From CAJWKT01 sp964465375 (GTDB taxonomy: Bacteria; Pseudomonadota; Gammaproteobacteria; Steroidobacterales; Rariloculaceae), in the NCBI GenBank assembly GCA_964465375.1, contig CAYXIJ010000010.1, positions 1-64,000 on the forward strand: 64,000 nt of DNA. Direction: 5' to 3'. Position 1 is the stretch's first letter. Each line of letters begins with the position of its first letter. The position numbers were made by a program, and so were the translations under genes. A model generated the notes under the pieces. It saw only the letters and a program-made list of their open reading frames with translations. It was not told the DNA's origin and did no database searches. Below are positions 25,275 through 35,177 of this stretch, in pieces.

Positions 25275-26573
25275 ATGAGCAATGAGCACTACAAGTTAAT
25301 AGGGCCCGATGCCGACAACGAATTGGAGCTGGTCCAGCACAAGCCGACACAGGGTCCAAATGTTCTGGATGTCACCAAGTTGTACCGCCAGGGCAAGGTA
25401 TTTACTTACGATCCAGGCTTTGCTGCCACTGCCAGTTGCACCAGCTCCATCACTTTCATAGATGGCGAGCAGGGATTACTACTTTATAGAGGCTATCCTA
25501 TAGAGCAACTAGCAAAATCCTCCACATTCATCGAAGTTGCTTATCTTTTGCTTTACGGGGAGCTACCCACGTCTGATGAGATTGAAAAATTCGAGCGCTC
25601 AATTCGCACACATACAATGCTGAATGAGTCATTCCTTCGATTTTTTAATGGATTTCATCATGATGCTCACCCCATGGCGATGGTATCAGGTGTAGTAGCC
25701 TCAATGTCCGCCTTTTATCATGATACAACTGATATTCATGATGCCGGGCATCGTGACATTTTTGCCCATAGAATTATCGCCAAAATTCCTACCATTGCTG
25801 CCGCTGCATACAAGCATTCTTTGGGGCAACCATTTGTTTATCCACAGAACGACCTGGACTACTGTACGAATCTGTTGAATATGTTTTTTGCAGTACCGCC
25901 AGCCACCTACGAAGTTGATGCATTATCTGCCGAGGCACTGGATTTGCTATTTATCCTCCATGCAGACCATGAACAAAATTGCAGCACCTCATCGGTTAGG
26001 ATGGTAGGAAGCTCAGGCTCAAATCCCTATTCTGCAATTGCGGCAGGTATCTCTGCTCTTTGGGGACCAGCACACGGTGGGGCCAACGAGGCAGTTATAA
26101 ATATGCTTGAGGAAATTCGTTCCCCTAGCCGACTCCAGCAATATATAGATAGGGCAAAAGACAGAAATGATCCTTTTAGGCTGATGGGATTTGGCCATCG
26201 GGTTTACAAGAGTTATGACCCTAGAGCAATGATTATTAGGAAAATGTGTCATCGTGTACTTAAACGGTTAGGGGATAAAGACGCACCCATCTTTGAACTG
26301 GCAACCCGTTTGGAGGAAATTGCCCTGCGGGATGAATTTTTTATTGAAAAAAATCTTTATCCGAATGTTGATTTCTACTCTGGGATAATTTATCAAGCCC
26401 TAGGCATACCTAAATCGATGTTCACCGTCATGTTCGCCATTGCCCGCTGTGTAGGTTGGGTAACACATTGGCGAGAGATGGTTAGAGATCCGGAATCGCG
26501 CATCGGGCGACCACGACAACTTTATAGAGGCCCTAAGCAACGAAATTATTTAACTTTGAAAAAAAGAAAATAA
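25275..26573 (+). CDS. gltA: Citrate synthase (type II, hexameric)
   Basis: GltA condenses oxaloacetate and acetyl-CoA at the entry of the TCA cycle. The 432 residues align along their length with E. coli GltA. Catalytic H267 (GPAHGGANEA), H308 (GFGHRVYK) and D366 (PNVDFYSG) are all present. The N-terminal extension typical of NADH-regulated Gram-negative enzymes is kept. The gene is alone on its strand and convergent with the next gene, 8 bp between stops. PEP carboxylase at 36556 would supply its oxaloacetate. Confidence 0.96.
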   Translation: MSNEHYKLIGPDADNELELVQHKPTQGPNVLDVTKLYRQGKVFTYDPGFAATASCTSSITFIDGEQGLLLYRGYPIEQLAKSSTFIEVAYLLLYGELPTSDEIEKFERSIRTHTMLNESFLRFFNGFHHDAHPMAMVSGVVASMSAFYHDTTDIHDAGHRDIFAHRIIAKIPTIAAAAYKHSLGQPFVYPQNDLDYCTNLLNMFFAVPPATYEVDALSAEALDLLFILHADHEQNCSTSSVRMVGSSGSNPYSAIAAGISALWGPAHGGANEAVINMLEEIRSPSRLQQYIDRAKDRNDPFRLMGFGHRVYKSYDPRAMIIRKMCHRVLKRLGDKDAPIFELATRLEEIALRDEFFIEKNLYPNVDFYSGIIYQALGIPKSMFTVMFAIARCVGWVTHWREMVRDPESRIGRPRQLYRGPKQRNYLTLKKRK

Positions 26574-26581
26574 AACATATC

Positions 26582-27166
26582 TTATTCAAGAAGCGCAAGA
26601 AGTTGCTCTCTATTCATTCTCTTCATGGGGCGCTGATCGACCGGACTGAGAGGAGCCTGCCGAATCCCCATTTCTGGAAAAACGAGTGTACAAATTTCTT
26701 CTCCAGTTATTTGAAATTTAAATCCAGGCACTAATGTCCACTGCGGGCCTTTAAATCGATAGCGATGAGAATAATCTCGAAAAACTAACCCATTTTTTTT
26801 TAGAGCTGTAGCTACGCTCTCTGGGGTATCAGAAAACACATGCAACTCAATTCCAGAATTGATGGCAGCTATGCCACGAAGAACTGATCCAGTCAATCGG
26901 GGATTAAATAATGAAAGCATGCCCATAATGTCGGCGGCTATAAGACGCAATGTTTTCAGTCGCCGTTCCTGTAGTTCGGGCTCAAAGAGGCGTTGATGTT
27001 CGAGAACATGGCTTTCGATCTCAGCATTGCTGGGCAAAGCACTCGCTCCGCCAACGCGGAATTGCTCGGCGGCCTTTCTTTTCGCTTGGCCGTAATCCCG
27101 AATGCCATGCTCAACTATTAAGCGCGCAGCCTCCTGAGCAAGGCTTTTTCTCAGATGTTCATTCAA
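26582..27166 (-). CDS. Conserved protein of unknown function, possible nucleotidyltransferase fold
   Basis: I do not recognise a named function. The 194-residue soluble protein has a helical N-terminal half (residues 1-85, many A, E, R, L). The segment PRLTGSVLRGIAAINSGIEL (89-108) recalls the strand and GS turn of the nucleotidyltransferase superfamily. The usual DxD acids are replaced by E107-L108-H109, with D113 nearby, so catalysis is uncertain. The C-terminal half has MGIRQAPLSPVDQRPMKRMN. It is convergent with gltA and lies 75 bp downstream of PBP1a. Similar proteins are often listed simply as hypothetical. Confidence 0.65.
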   Translation of the reverse strand: MNEHLRKSLAQEAARLIVEHGIRDYGQAKRKAAEQFRVGGASALPSNAEIESHVLEHQRLFEPELQERRLKTLRLIAADIMGMLSLFNPRLTGSVLRGIAAINSGIELHVFSDTPESVATALKKNGLVFRDYSHRYRFKGPQWTLVPGFKFQITGEEICTLVFPEMGIRQAPLSPVDQRPMKRMNREQLLALLE

Positions 27167-27241
27167 AAAAAATTTTTATGTATAAAGAAAAAACGTATTA
27201 ATCCTTATAGGCAGTACTTAGGAAGCGCGTGCTCATCAGTG

Positions 27242-29836
27242 TCAGAAAATTGGCCTTTTCGCTGCATCTTCTGACTCCCCGCGCTCAGCATCTATCAGAG
27301 AATCTGCTAAAAGCGCTGATCCATCTTCCCTTTGTGGAACATGCCCAAGTCTAAATTGTTCAATAATGGCTGTCTCGGCTCGACTAACCAAACCAGTTTC
27401 TGGATTTATCCGAACATCTACTACTCCAGGGGGACGTTCTAACACATGATCCGGCAGGCCCTTCAGTGCCTCAGCCATAAAATAGTTCCACATTGGCAAC
27501 GCGGTACGCCCCCCTTCTTCCAGTCGCCCCAAAGAACGCTCTTGATCAAAACCTACCCAAACTGCCGCTACCAAATCCCCATTAAAGCCAGCAAACCAAG
27601 CATCACGACGCTCATTAGATGTTCCAGTTTTTCCAGCTAAGTCCTCCCGGCCAAGCTCTCGATATGCGCGTCTCCCAGTACCCCGGCGTACAACATCACC
27701 CATCATGTCTCTGATCAAAAATGCATTCTGGGCACTAATGACACGCTCTGGGAGAGGGCCCTTCGGATAAAGTTCCGCTGGATTACGAACAAGCTCCAAA
27801 TCCTGCTCTTTTGTTGCTAATTCGCAAGTCTTGCAAACGAACGGGTGTAAAGTTTCGTATAATATTTTTCCGTCTGCATCTTCAATGCGCTCGATGAGAT
27901 GGGAGTTAACTGCATAGCCTCCGTTCGCGAAAACAGCATAGCCTGCCGCTAAATCTACCGGCGCAACACCACCTGCACCGAGTGCCAGTGTGGAATTAGC
28001 AGGCAATGCAGTATCGTCGAAACCAAACTTTCTTAGGTGCCGCACTGTGTTACCCACTCCGGCTTGCCTAATAACCCGAATAGATACCAAATTGAGTGAC
28101 CGAACAAGCGCTTCCCTAAGTCTTGTTTCACCACTGAATTTACCGGAGTAATTTTCCGGCTTCCAAGTATCCTCAAGTATAGGATCATCAATCACGATCG
28201 GAGCGTCATTCACTATCGTTGCTGCTGTATACCCCTGCTCCAAAGCTGCGGAATACACAAATGGCTTGAAGGATGAGCCTGGCTGACGCTTTGATTGCGT
28301 TGTTCGATTGAAGTTACTCAAGGAAAAATCAAATCCACCCACCATTGCAGAAATTCCGCCATCAATGGGATCCATTGCAACGATTGCCCCCTGTACTTCT
28401 GGAACTTGCGATAGCCTAAGTAGGCCATTCTTTGTTCTCCGAAATCGGACAACATGGCCCACCTCAAGTGCGTCAGCTACTGACTTCGGTCGACCTTCGA
28501 CAGCATTGTCATTAATGTAGGGGGCTGCCCATTCAACTGAATCAAGCCCAACCTCTACAAGATTGCCCCCTTGGAGATAAACCGTTGCTTTAAGTAAGGG
28601 TCCCTGATCTATTTCAAGTTGGTCTGTGCCAATATCTTCAACTTCCTCTGCTCCGTCCAGCCTCACAACACTTTCTGCTTTGACCTCTTTGGAGAGCGGA
28701 TACTTTTTTGATTCATTTGGAAGATCAATGCTCACTACTAGGCCAGTCTCAAACCCCGGCAAATTTGGGTAGTCAGAAAGCAGTGCCTTCCAACTCTCCT
28801 GAGAAAATCCAGCCCCAGTGAATCCTCTCTCCGCCATGTTTGTACTAGAAATATCCAAATGAGCTAAGGCACCACGATAGCCATGACGTTCGTCATATTC
28901 TATTAAGGTTTTCCTCAAAGCATCCGTAGCAGCATTTTGTAGTCGGCTATCAATAGTCGTAGTAACTTTCAGCCCAGATGTGTACGCAGCTAAGCCTAAG
29001 CGCTCAATCATCTCTGATCGTACTAATTCAGAGACGTAGGGCGCATCTAATGCAACCTGCAAACCGAAGCGATTACCGGAAATCGGCTCTTCTATTGCAA
29101 CCTTGTATTCAGTGTCTGTTATAAAATTTAGCTCCCGCATTCTCCGGAGTACATAGCTACGGCGTTGGCCTGCCAGATCAGGATTTGCCACTGGATTAAG
29201 GACGGAAGGCGCGCGAGGTATCCCAGCTAATATTGCTGCATCGGATAGTGAAATATCGCTTAGCTCCTTCCCAAAATAAACCTGTGCCGCAGCCGTAACT
29301 CCATAAGCGCTCTTTCCAAAAAAATAGGTGTTTAGATATAGTTCCAGTATTTCTTGCTTCGAAAATTCCCTTTCGATTCGTGTTGCCAAAATAAGCTCTT
29401 TAAATTTTCTAACAAACGTCCTTTCTCGGGTGAGAAAATACATTCGTGCAAGCTGTTGTGTAATTGTACTTCCACCCTGACTTATTGACCCACTAAGAGA
29501 ATTACTTAAAGCGGCTCGGACGAGTCCCTGATAATCAAATCCGGGGTGATCAAAAAAACGGTCGTCTTCAGCTGCTAATAACGCATTTATCAAGACCTCC
29601 GGAATATCATCATAAGCTGCTGGAGTACGCCGCTCCTCGCCAATTTGCGCAATAAGCCGTCCGTCACGACTATAAATAGTCAACGGTATCTTCAGCCGAA
29701 CGTCTCTAAGCTCCTCTGCATCAGGCAGGCCAGGTTCAACAAAATAATAGGCGCCAAAAACGAGAGCAGCTAGGCCTAGGGTGCAAGCTAACCCGACTGA
29801 GAGACAGGCCAGCAAGATTCTGACAATTGGTCTCAT
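27242..29836 (-). CDS. mrcA: Class A penicillin-binding protein 1A
   Basis: PBP1a polymerises and cross-links peptidoglycan. After an N-terminal anchor helix (about 7-31) come the glycosyltransferase domain with its catalytic Glu in AAEDDRFFDHPGFDYQG and the QGGSTITQQLAR motif. An OB-like insert typical of PBP1a follows, then a transpeptidase domain with SSFK (in RQPGSSFKPFVY), SLN and KTGT. I choose ATG 29836 (864 residues), which gives the family N-terminus. An in-frame ATG at 29872 would add 12 residues. It is divergent from aroK, as ponA is from the pil-aroK cluster elsewhere, but with no pil genes between. Confidence 0.95.
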   Translation of the reverse strand: MRPIVRILLACLSVGLACTLGLAALVFGAYYFVEPGLPDAEELRDVRLKIPLTIYSRDGRLIAQIGEERRTPAAYDDIPEVLINALLAAEDDRFFDHPGFDYQGLVRAALSNSLSGSISQGGSTITQQLARMYFLTRERTFVRKFKELILATRIEREFSKQEILELYLNTYFFGKSAYGVTAAAQVYFGKELSDISLSDAAILAGIPRAPSVLNPVANPDLAGQRRSYVLRRMRELNFITDTEYKVAIEEPISGNRFGLQVALDAPYVSELVRSEMIERLGLAAYTSGLKVTTTIDSRLQNAATDALRKTLIEYDERHGYRGALAHLDISSTNMAERGFTGAGFSQESWKALLSDYPNLPGFETGLVVSIDLPNESKKYPLSKEVKAESVVRLDGAEEVEDIGTDQLEIDQGPLLKATVYLQGGNLVEVGLDSVEWAAPYINDNAVEGRPKSVADALEVGHVVRFRRTKNGLLRLSQVPEVQGAIVAMDPIDGGISAMVGGFDFSLSNFNRTTQSKRQPGSSFKPFVYSAALEQGYTAATIVNDAPIVIDDPILEDTWKPENYSGKFSGETRLREALVRSLNLVSIRVIRQAGVGNTVRHLRKFGFDDTALPANSTLALGAGGVAPVDLAAGYAVFANGGYAVNSHLIERIEDADGKILYETLHPFVCKTCELATKEQDLELVRNPAELYPKGPLPERVISAQNAFLIRDMMGDVVRRGTGRRAYRELGREDLAGKTGTSNERRDAWFAGFNGDLVAAVWVGFDQERSLGRLEEGGRTALPMWNYFMAEALKGLPDHVLERPPGVVDVRINPETGLVSRAETAIIEQFRLGHVPQREDGSALLADSLIDAERGESEDAAKRPIF

Positions 29837-29899
29837 AGGTGAAGGCAGGATACCACTCCTTGCTATGCGCATACAGATTATAGAGACTAGACCTCCAAA

Positions 29900-30439
29900 A
29901 TGCGTAACAAGCTCAATATTTTTCTAATAGGCCCGATGGGCTCTGGCAAGAGTGGTGTCGGGAAAAAGCTCGCGAGGAACCTGGGTCTGCGATTTGTTGA
30001 TAGCGATGCTGAGATTGAGCAACGTACGGGCGTCAGTATTTCATATATCTTTGAGAAAGAAGGTGAAAATGGCTTTCGAGCTCGGGAGAAGAACATTATT
30101 GCGGAATTTGTTCAGAAAAAAGGATTGGTACTAGCGACAGGCGGCGGTTCAGTCATGGATGAAGAAAATCGCCAAAAACTTTCCAAAAATGGAACAGTAG
30201 TCTACCTTAAGACCAGCGTAGATCAACAATTTAAGCGCATCAAAAATACCCATACAAGGCCTCTACTAACACGCAGAAATCCTAAGGAAATACTGGAACA
30301 TTTGCAGATCATTAGGGGGCCCTTATATGAAGAGATTGCCGATATATTAGTAGATACCGATGGGTGCCAAATGAACACCGTAGTCACAAACGTGCTTGAT
30401 ATCCTAACGGAGCGCGGTCTTATGCCGTTGCAAAAGTGA
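29900..30439 (+). CDS. aroK: Shikimate kinase
   Basis: AroK phosphorylates shikimate in the common aromatic pathway. The 179-residue product has the P-loop GPMGSGKS (11-18), the shikimate-binding FVDSDAEIEQRTG (the DxD acids), a conserved Arg in GFRAREK, the Walker B-like ATGGGSV and a lid Arg in HTRPLL. Its stop overlaps the first possible aroB start (GTGA at 30436). No ribosome site is visible before the ATG. With aroB it feeds chorismate to the trp operon farther along. Confidence 0.95.
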   Translation: MRNKLNIFLIGPMGSGKSGVGKKLARNLGLRFVDSDAEIEQRTGVSISYIFEKEGENGFRAREKNIIAEFVQKKGLVLATGGGSVMDEENRQKLSKNGTVVYLKTSVDQQFKRIKNTHTRPLLTRRNPKEILEHLQIIRGPLYEEIADILVDTDGCQMNTVVTNVLDILTERGLMPLQK

Positions 30440-30462
30440 CGCAGCCCTGCGAACCTTCTTCC

Positions 30463-31542
30463 ATGGAAACGCTGGAAGTTAGACTCGGTGCAAGAAGCTA
30501 TCCGATCCACATTGGAGAGGGGCTACTGGAAAATGATATTTTTTTAAATCAGGAGATCTCTGCAAAACAGATCTTGATCATCACTAATGAAGTAGTGGCA
30601 CCACTGTACCTTAAACTATTGACAAAGGCTCTCAGTAAACGCGACCAGTATTCTCTAATTCTTCCCGATGGCGAACAGCATAAAACCCTTTCATGCTTTT
30701 CAAACATTATCGATAAACTCATTGGCCATGAATTTCATCGTGACTCATGTATTGTGGCACTGGGCGGAGGAGTCATTGGTGATATTGCGGGATTCGCTGC
30801 TGCCTGCTATCAACGTGGCATTGACTACGTTCAGATTCCAACTACCTTGTTAGCGCAAGTAGACTCGTCAGTAGGTGGTAAAACAGCCGCTAACCACTTA
30901 CATCTAAAAAACATGATTGGAGCATTTCATCAGCCTACAAGTGTATTCATAGACACAAGTGTTCTCAAAACACTAATCCCTCGACAATATTCTGCGGGCA
31001 TAGCTGAAATAATCAAATACGGATTAGTATTGGATAAGGGGTTTTTTGGGTGGTTAGAAGAACACCTAGAAGCACTATTAACACTAGACGCAAAGGCACT
31101 TGCGTTTGCTATTCGTCGTAGCTGCGAACTAAAAGCTGCGATCGTTTCGGAAGACGAACGAGACCTTGGCCAGCGGGCCCTGCTTAATTTTGGGCATACC
31201 TTCGGGCATGCCCTGGAATCGCTAGGCCAATTAGACCAGTGGTTACATGGCGAAGCTGTATCTATAGGAATGTCCATAGCTGCAAGAACGTCTTGTTCGC
31301 TTGGTTTCATCAGTGACACTGACTGCGAGCGAGTAGATAGCTTACTGCTCCGCGCCAATCTTCCAGTGGCTTTTAAAGACCTAGACCCTGACAAGCTACT
31401 TGAGTTTATGCAACTAGATAAAAAAGCAGGCACTGAAGGACTCAAGCTGATTCTTCTAAAAAAAATCGGTGAAGGGATAATAACTGCGGCACCAAATGAT
31501 TCCATACTGAAAAGTGTGATTGGTGCTAAGGCTATAATCTGA
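30463..31542 (+). CDS. aroB: 3-dehydroquinate synthase
   Basis: AroB cyclises DAHP to 3-dehydroquinate using NAD and zinc. The product shows PDGEQHKT, ALGGGVIGDIAGFAA, IPTTLLAQVDSSVGGKTAAN, and the zinc-ligand blocks AEIIKYG (Glu), LNFGHTFGHALE and LHGEAVSIGM (His residues). A start at ATG 30463 gives 359 residues and the usual METLEVRLGARSYPI N-terminus. A GTG at 30436 overlapping the aroK stop would add nine residues and couple translation. Neither has a clear ribosome site. Confidence 0.94.
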   Translation: METLEVRLGARSYPIHIGEGLLENDIFLNQEISAKQILIITNEVVAPLYLKLLTKALSKRDQYSLILPDGEQHKTLSCFSNIIDKLIGHEFHRDSCIVALGGGVIGDIAGFAAACYQRGIDYVQIPTTLLAQVDSSVGGKTAANHLHLKNMIGAFHQPTSVFIDTSVLKTLIPRQYSAGIAEIIKYGLVLDKGFFGWLEEHLEALLTLDAKALAFAIRRSCELKAAIVSEDERDLGQRALLNFGHTFGHALESLGQLDQWLHGEAVSIGMSIAARTSCSLGFISDTDCERVDSLLLRANLPVAFKDLDPDKLLEFMQLDKKAGTEGLKLILLKKIGEGIITAAPNDSILKSVIGAKAII

Positions 31543-31558
31543 AGATCGGTACACTGGT

Positions 31559-32692
31559 GTGGAGCAACTGCTTTCCCAATATGCTGCTGATCCTCTTCAA
31601 ACGCGTGGACGTAAACACGTCGAGTCACCACCGACTGGACGCAGTGAGTTTCAGAGAGATAGGGACCGCGTAATTCATTCTGCGGCTTTCCGGCGGTTAG
31701 TCTACAAAACGCAGGTGTTTGTTAATCACGAGGGAGATCTGTACCGGACCCGATTAACGCATTCGCTGGAGGTTGCCCAGATAGCACGTACTATCGCGCG
31801 CGCAATGAGACTAAACGAAGATCTTGTTGAAGCAATCAGCCTATCTCACGATTTGGGGCACACTCCTTTCGGTCATGCTGGTCAAGATTCTCTCAACACG
31901 TGTATGCAAAACTACGGTGGATTTGAGCACAATATGCAATCGCTCCGTGTAGTAGAGGTCTTAGAAAATAGGTATGCCGACTTTAAAGGCCTAAATCTGA
32001 CATTTGAGACGAGGGAAGGAATACTAAAACACTGCTCACTTAAAAATGCGGCCACTTTGGGAAAATTAGGAATGCGTTTCATAAAAAGTCGCCAACCAAG
32101 CCTAGAGGCTCAACTAGCTAACATTGCCGATGAAATTGCCTATAACAACCATGATGTAGATGATGGTTTGAGATCAGGCTTGATTAACTTGGAGCAGCTC
32201 ACAAAAATTCCTTTTTTTTGTGAACAACTTGAATTGGTGAGATCAAGTTATCCAAATATCTCAAAAACCCAAACGAACCATGAAATTGTTCGAAGAATGA
32301 TTAATGCCTCAATCACAGACTTGCTTAGCGCTAGCCAACAAATGGTTGACAGAATAAATCCTAGTAGTGTTGACGAGGTCCGAGCACTGGAAAAACCACT
32401 GATTGGTTTCAGCGAGCCTTTTATAGAAGGTCAATTGGCAATAAAACACTTCCTTAGTAAGGCTTTATACCGACATCCTCGAGTACAGCGTATGACGGAG
32501 CAAGCAACTGAGGTGATTGCCACACTTTTTGATGCTTTTATGGAAAAATACGATAGGATGCCTGATGAACATGCACAACTTGCTCGCCAAAGTCAAAAAG
32601 AAGCAGGCATTGCTGGGGGAGCGAGAATCGTGGCTGATTATATAGCCGGCATGACAGACCGATTTGCATTGCAGACCCATGAAAAACTTTAA
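31559..32692 (+). CDS. dgt: dGTPase-like HD phosphohydrolase
   Basis: The family hydrolyses dNTPs (classically dGTP) to nucleoside and triphosphate. The 377 residues contain the N-terminal DRDRVIHSAAFRRL block, the metal-binding H of RTRLTHSLEV and the HD pair in LSHDLGHTPFGHAGQ, with a second-shell ADEIAYNNHDVDDGL. The shorter length places it in the type 2 dGTPase-like group rather than the 500-residue E. coli Dgt. The GTG start at 31559 lies 16 bp after aroB, implying one transcript. In other gammaproteobacteria damX or other genes occupy this place. Confidence 0.9.
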   Translation: MEQLLSQYAADPLQTRGRKHVESPPTGRSEFQRDRDRVIHSAAFRRLVYKTQVFVNHEGDLYRTRLTHSLEVAQIARTIARAMRLNEDLVEAISLSHDLGHTPFGHAGQDSLNTCMQNYGGFEHNMQSLRVVEVLENRYADFKGLNLTFETREGILKHCSLKNAATLGKLGMRFIKSRQPSLEAQLANIADEIAYNNHDVDDGLRSGLINLEQLTKIPFFCEQLELVRSSYPNISKTQTNHEIVRRMINASITDLLSASQQMVDRINPSSVDEVRALEKPLIGFSEPFIEGQLAIKHFLSKALYRHPRVQRMTEQATEVIATLFDAFMEKYDRMPDEHAQLARQSQKEAGIAGGARIVADYIAGMTDRFALQTHEKL

Positions 32693-32718
32693 ACTAACTC
32701 TTTTGTTAATATAAAAAC

Positions 32719-33459
32719 GTGTTGGCCACCCCATCCAAAACCGTACGAACTATTCCTGCGAATCAGAGATTAATTGTAGCTCTGGACGTTCCCAGCATTG
32801 AATCTGCGAAGTCTTTGGTGCAGGAACTCGGTAATTCCGTTCAGTTTTATAAGTTGGGCTTGGAATTAGCAATGTCAGGAGCTTATTTCGAGCTACTGAC
32901 CTGGCTCAGGAAACAAGATAAGTATATTTTTGCAGATCTAAAATTTTACGATATACCCGCCACCGTTGGAGCTGCGGTTGGTCAATTAGCAAATTTGGAT
33001 ATATCTTTCCTGACGGTACATGGAGACCAATCTATTCTTGAAGCAGCAGCTGAACACAAAGGGTCTCGGCTCCAAATTTTAGCGGTAACAATTCTAACCA
33101 GCCTAGATCAGCATGCACTCCGTCAGATGGGCATCAACCTTGACGTTAGTGACTTGGTCTTATCCAGAGCAAAACAGGCCCTTATGTCTGGCTGCGATGG
33201 GGTGATCGCATCTGGACTCGAAACCCCTATTTTGCGATCCGCCCTTGGCAAACAGATAATAATTGTAACGCCCGGTATTCGCCCTGCAAATCATGGTGCA
33301 GCAGATGATCAGAAACGCGTTGTGACAGTGCGTCAAGCTTTTGAAAATGGTTGTGATCACATTGTAGTTGGCAGACCGATACGTGATGCAGATAGTCCGC
33401 GAGCTGCTGCCGAAACCATACAGGAAGAAATTGCTGACACACTCCAAAAAATTGCCTAA
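32719..33459 (+). CDS. pyrF: Orotidine 5'-phosphate decarboxylase
   Basis: PyrF makes UMP from OMP. The 246-residue TIM barrel has the signature FADLKFYDIPATV with catalytic D73, K75 and D78, LTVHGDQ with the fourth charged residue, and the phosphate-binding VVGRPIRDADSP. It starts at GTG 32719, 26 bp after the dGTPase gene, and ends the aroK-aroB-dgt-pyrF run. Convergent fadD follows. Confidence 0.95.
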   Translation: MLATPSKTVRTIPANQRLIVALDVPSIESAKSLVQELGNSVQFYKLGLELAMSGAYFELLTWLRKQDKYIFADLKFYDIPATVGAAVGQLANLDISFLTVHGDQSILEAAAEHKGSRLQILAVTILTSLDQHALRQMGINLDVSDLVLSRAKQALMSGCDGVIASGLETPILRSALGKQIIIVTPGIRPANHGAADDQKRVVTVRQAFENGCDHIVVGRPIRDADSPRAAAETIQEEIADTLQKIA

Positions 33460-33508
33460 ACCATCATCAGAGCAACTAAAACTATCACTCTTTCTCTATT
33501 ATTTTCCA

Positions 33509-35176
33509 TCACTGATCTTTTAGTGCGCGGCGAAGTACTTTACCCACATTGGTTTTTGGTAGTTCATCGAGAAATACTACTTGCTTAGGAAGCTTATAAG
33601 CAGTAAGGCTTTCTCTGCAATGCTCGATCAGACTACTTTCAGTCAGACTTTTATCCTTCTTCACCACAAATAATTTCACGACTTCACCAGAATGGCTATC
33701 TTCGACACCGACTGCAGCTACTTCGAGAACGCCAGAATGTTTAGCTGCAACATCTTCAATCTCGTTGGGATACACGTTAAAGCCAGACACGATAATTAAA
33801 TCTTTTTTCCGATCCTCAATGTATACAAAGCCTCTTTCGTCTATTCGGCCAATATCTCCAGTACAAAACCATCCTTCGTCGAGAAATGCAGCTGCAGTTT
33901 CTTCTGGACGATTCCAATAGCCAGGCATTACCTGCGGACCCCGCACACATATTTCGCCAATCTCACCACCAGCTACCATGTTTCCATCGTCGTCAAAAAT
34001 TGCTACCTCCGTAGCTGTTATTGGAAGGCCAACTGACCCACTAAAAGATGACTCACCCAGCGAATTGGAAGTCACTATTGGGGAAGTCTCAGTTAACCCA
34101 TAACCCTGAGTCAGTACATTGCCAGTAACCTCTTGCCATTTTTCGGCAACTGATCTTTGCACTGCCATGCCGCCCCCTATGCTTCCTTTAAGTTGGCTAA
34201 AATCCACGCTACTAAAGCCTGGGGTATTCAATAACCCATTGAATAGTGTATTAACTCCCGAAATAAAGGAAAAAGGCCTTATCTTTTTTAATTCTCTGAC
34301 GAAACCCTTCAGATCCCTTGGGTTGGTGATCAGAACGTTGCACCCACCCAGCTCCAGAAAGCCGAACAAATTGATTGTGAGAGAAAATATGTGGTAAAGC
34401 GGTAACGCTGTAATCACAATTTCATTTTTTTTATTAATGAAGGGCCTAGTCCAAGCCGCCAACTGGAGTACATTGCTGACTATATTGCGGTGAGTCAGGA
34501 TTGCACCCTTAGCAACCCCCGTAGTCCCTCCGGTGTACTGGAGAAACGCGGTTTGATCCAACTCGACCGGTACATCTTCAAACACAGACTCAGAGCCCCT
34601 ACGAAGAACCTGAAGATAGGGAACCGTGTCTGGGATGTTCCATTTCGGAACAAGCTTCTTGATTCGCCTCACAACAAAATTTGTGAGTGCGCGTTTCACA
34701 GGGGGAAAATGATCACCCAAGCCAGATACGATAACCGTTTGAATGTCTGTCTGATTCTTAACTTTCTCTAGAGTGCTCGCAAAATTTTCAAGCACAATGA
34801 TTGCTCGCGCACCACTATCACTCAGCTGATGCTTTAATTCCCGGGCCGTGTACAGTGGATTAACATTAACGGCAACCAATCCTGCCCTTAAAATCCCAGA
34901 CAGGACGACGGGATACTGGAGCACATTGGGCATCATCACAGCTACCCGATCACCGACATTCAAGCCTGCAACCGACTGCAAATAGGCAGCAAAGTACCCA
35001 CTAAGTACCTCTAAGTCCCGAAAACTTAAAGACACGCCCCTGTTGGAAAATGCCTCCAAATCGCCAAATCTCTGAAAACTCGATTCCAGCAAATCCTTCA
35101 AAGAAGAATATTTAGTCAGATCAATCTCTGCTGGAATGCCCGGCGGATAATTGTCTAGCCAAGGTTTCTCAAACAT
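33509..35176 (-). CDS. fadD: Long-chain fatty acid--CoA ligase
   Basis: This enzyme activates fatty acids with ATP and CoA at the inner membrane. The 555-residue product has the AMP-binding P-loop YTGGTTGVAKGAILTH, the motif YGLTETSP, GWFCTGDIG, the hinge DRKKDLI, and the C-terminal lysine of the PKTNVGKVLRR block. The start at ATG 35176 gives the FadD-type N-terminus (MFEKPWLDNYPPG) and lies 1 bp after the tesA stop. An ATG at 35197 would overlap tesA. It is coupled with the tesA esterase, which would release its substrates. Confidence 0.92.
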   Translation of the reverse strand: MFEKPWLDNYPPGIPAEIDLTKYSSLKDLLESSFQRFGDLEAFSNRGVSLSFRDLEVLSGYFAAYLQSVAGLNVGDRVAVMMPNVLQYPVVLSGILRAGLVAVNVNPLYTARELKHQLSDSGARAIIVLENFASTLEKVKNQTDIQTVIVSGLGDHFPPVKRALTNFVVRRIKKLVPKWNIPDTVPYLQVLRRGSESVFEDVPVELDQTAFLQYTGGTTGVAKGAILTHRNIVSNVLQLAAWTRPFINKKNEIVITALPLYHIFSLTINLFGFLELGGCNVLITNPRDLKGFVRELKKIRPFSFISGVNTLFNGLLNTPGFSSVDFSQLKGSIGGGMAVQRSVAEKWQEVTGNVLTQGYGLTETSPIVTSNSLGESSFSGSVGLPITATEVAIFDDDGNMVAGGEIGEICVRGPQVMPGYWNRPEETAAAFLDEGWFCTGDIGRIDERGFVYIEDRKKDLIIVSGFNVYPNEIEDVAAKHSGVLEVAAVGVEDSHSGEVVKLFVVKKDKSLTESSLIEHCRESLTAYKLPKQVVFLDELPKTNVGKVLRRALKDQ

Positions 35177-35177
35177 A

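Noticed and set aside
30930..31631. Open frame of 233 codons on the minus strand opposite aroB
   Set aside because: It is a shadow of aroB and the start of the dGTPase gene. Composition is Ser/Arg-rich with no recognisable motif.
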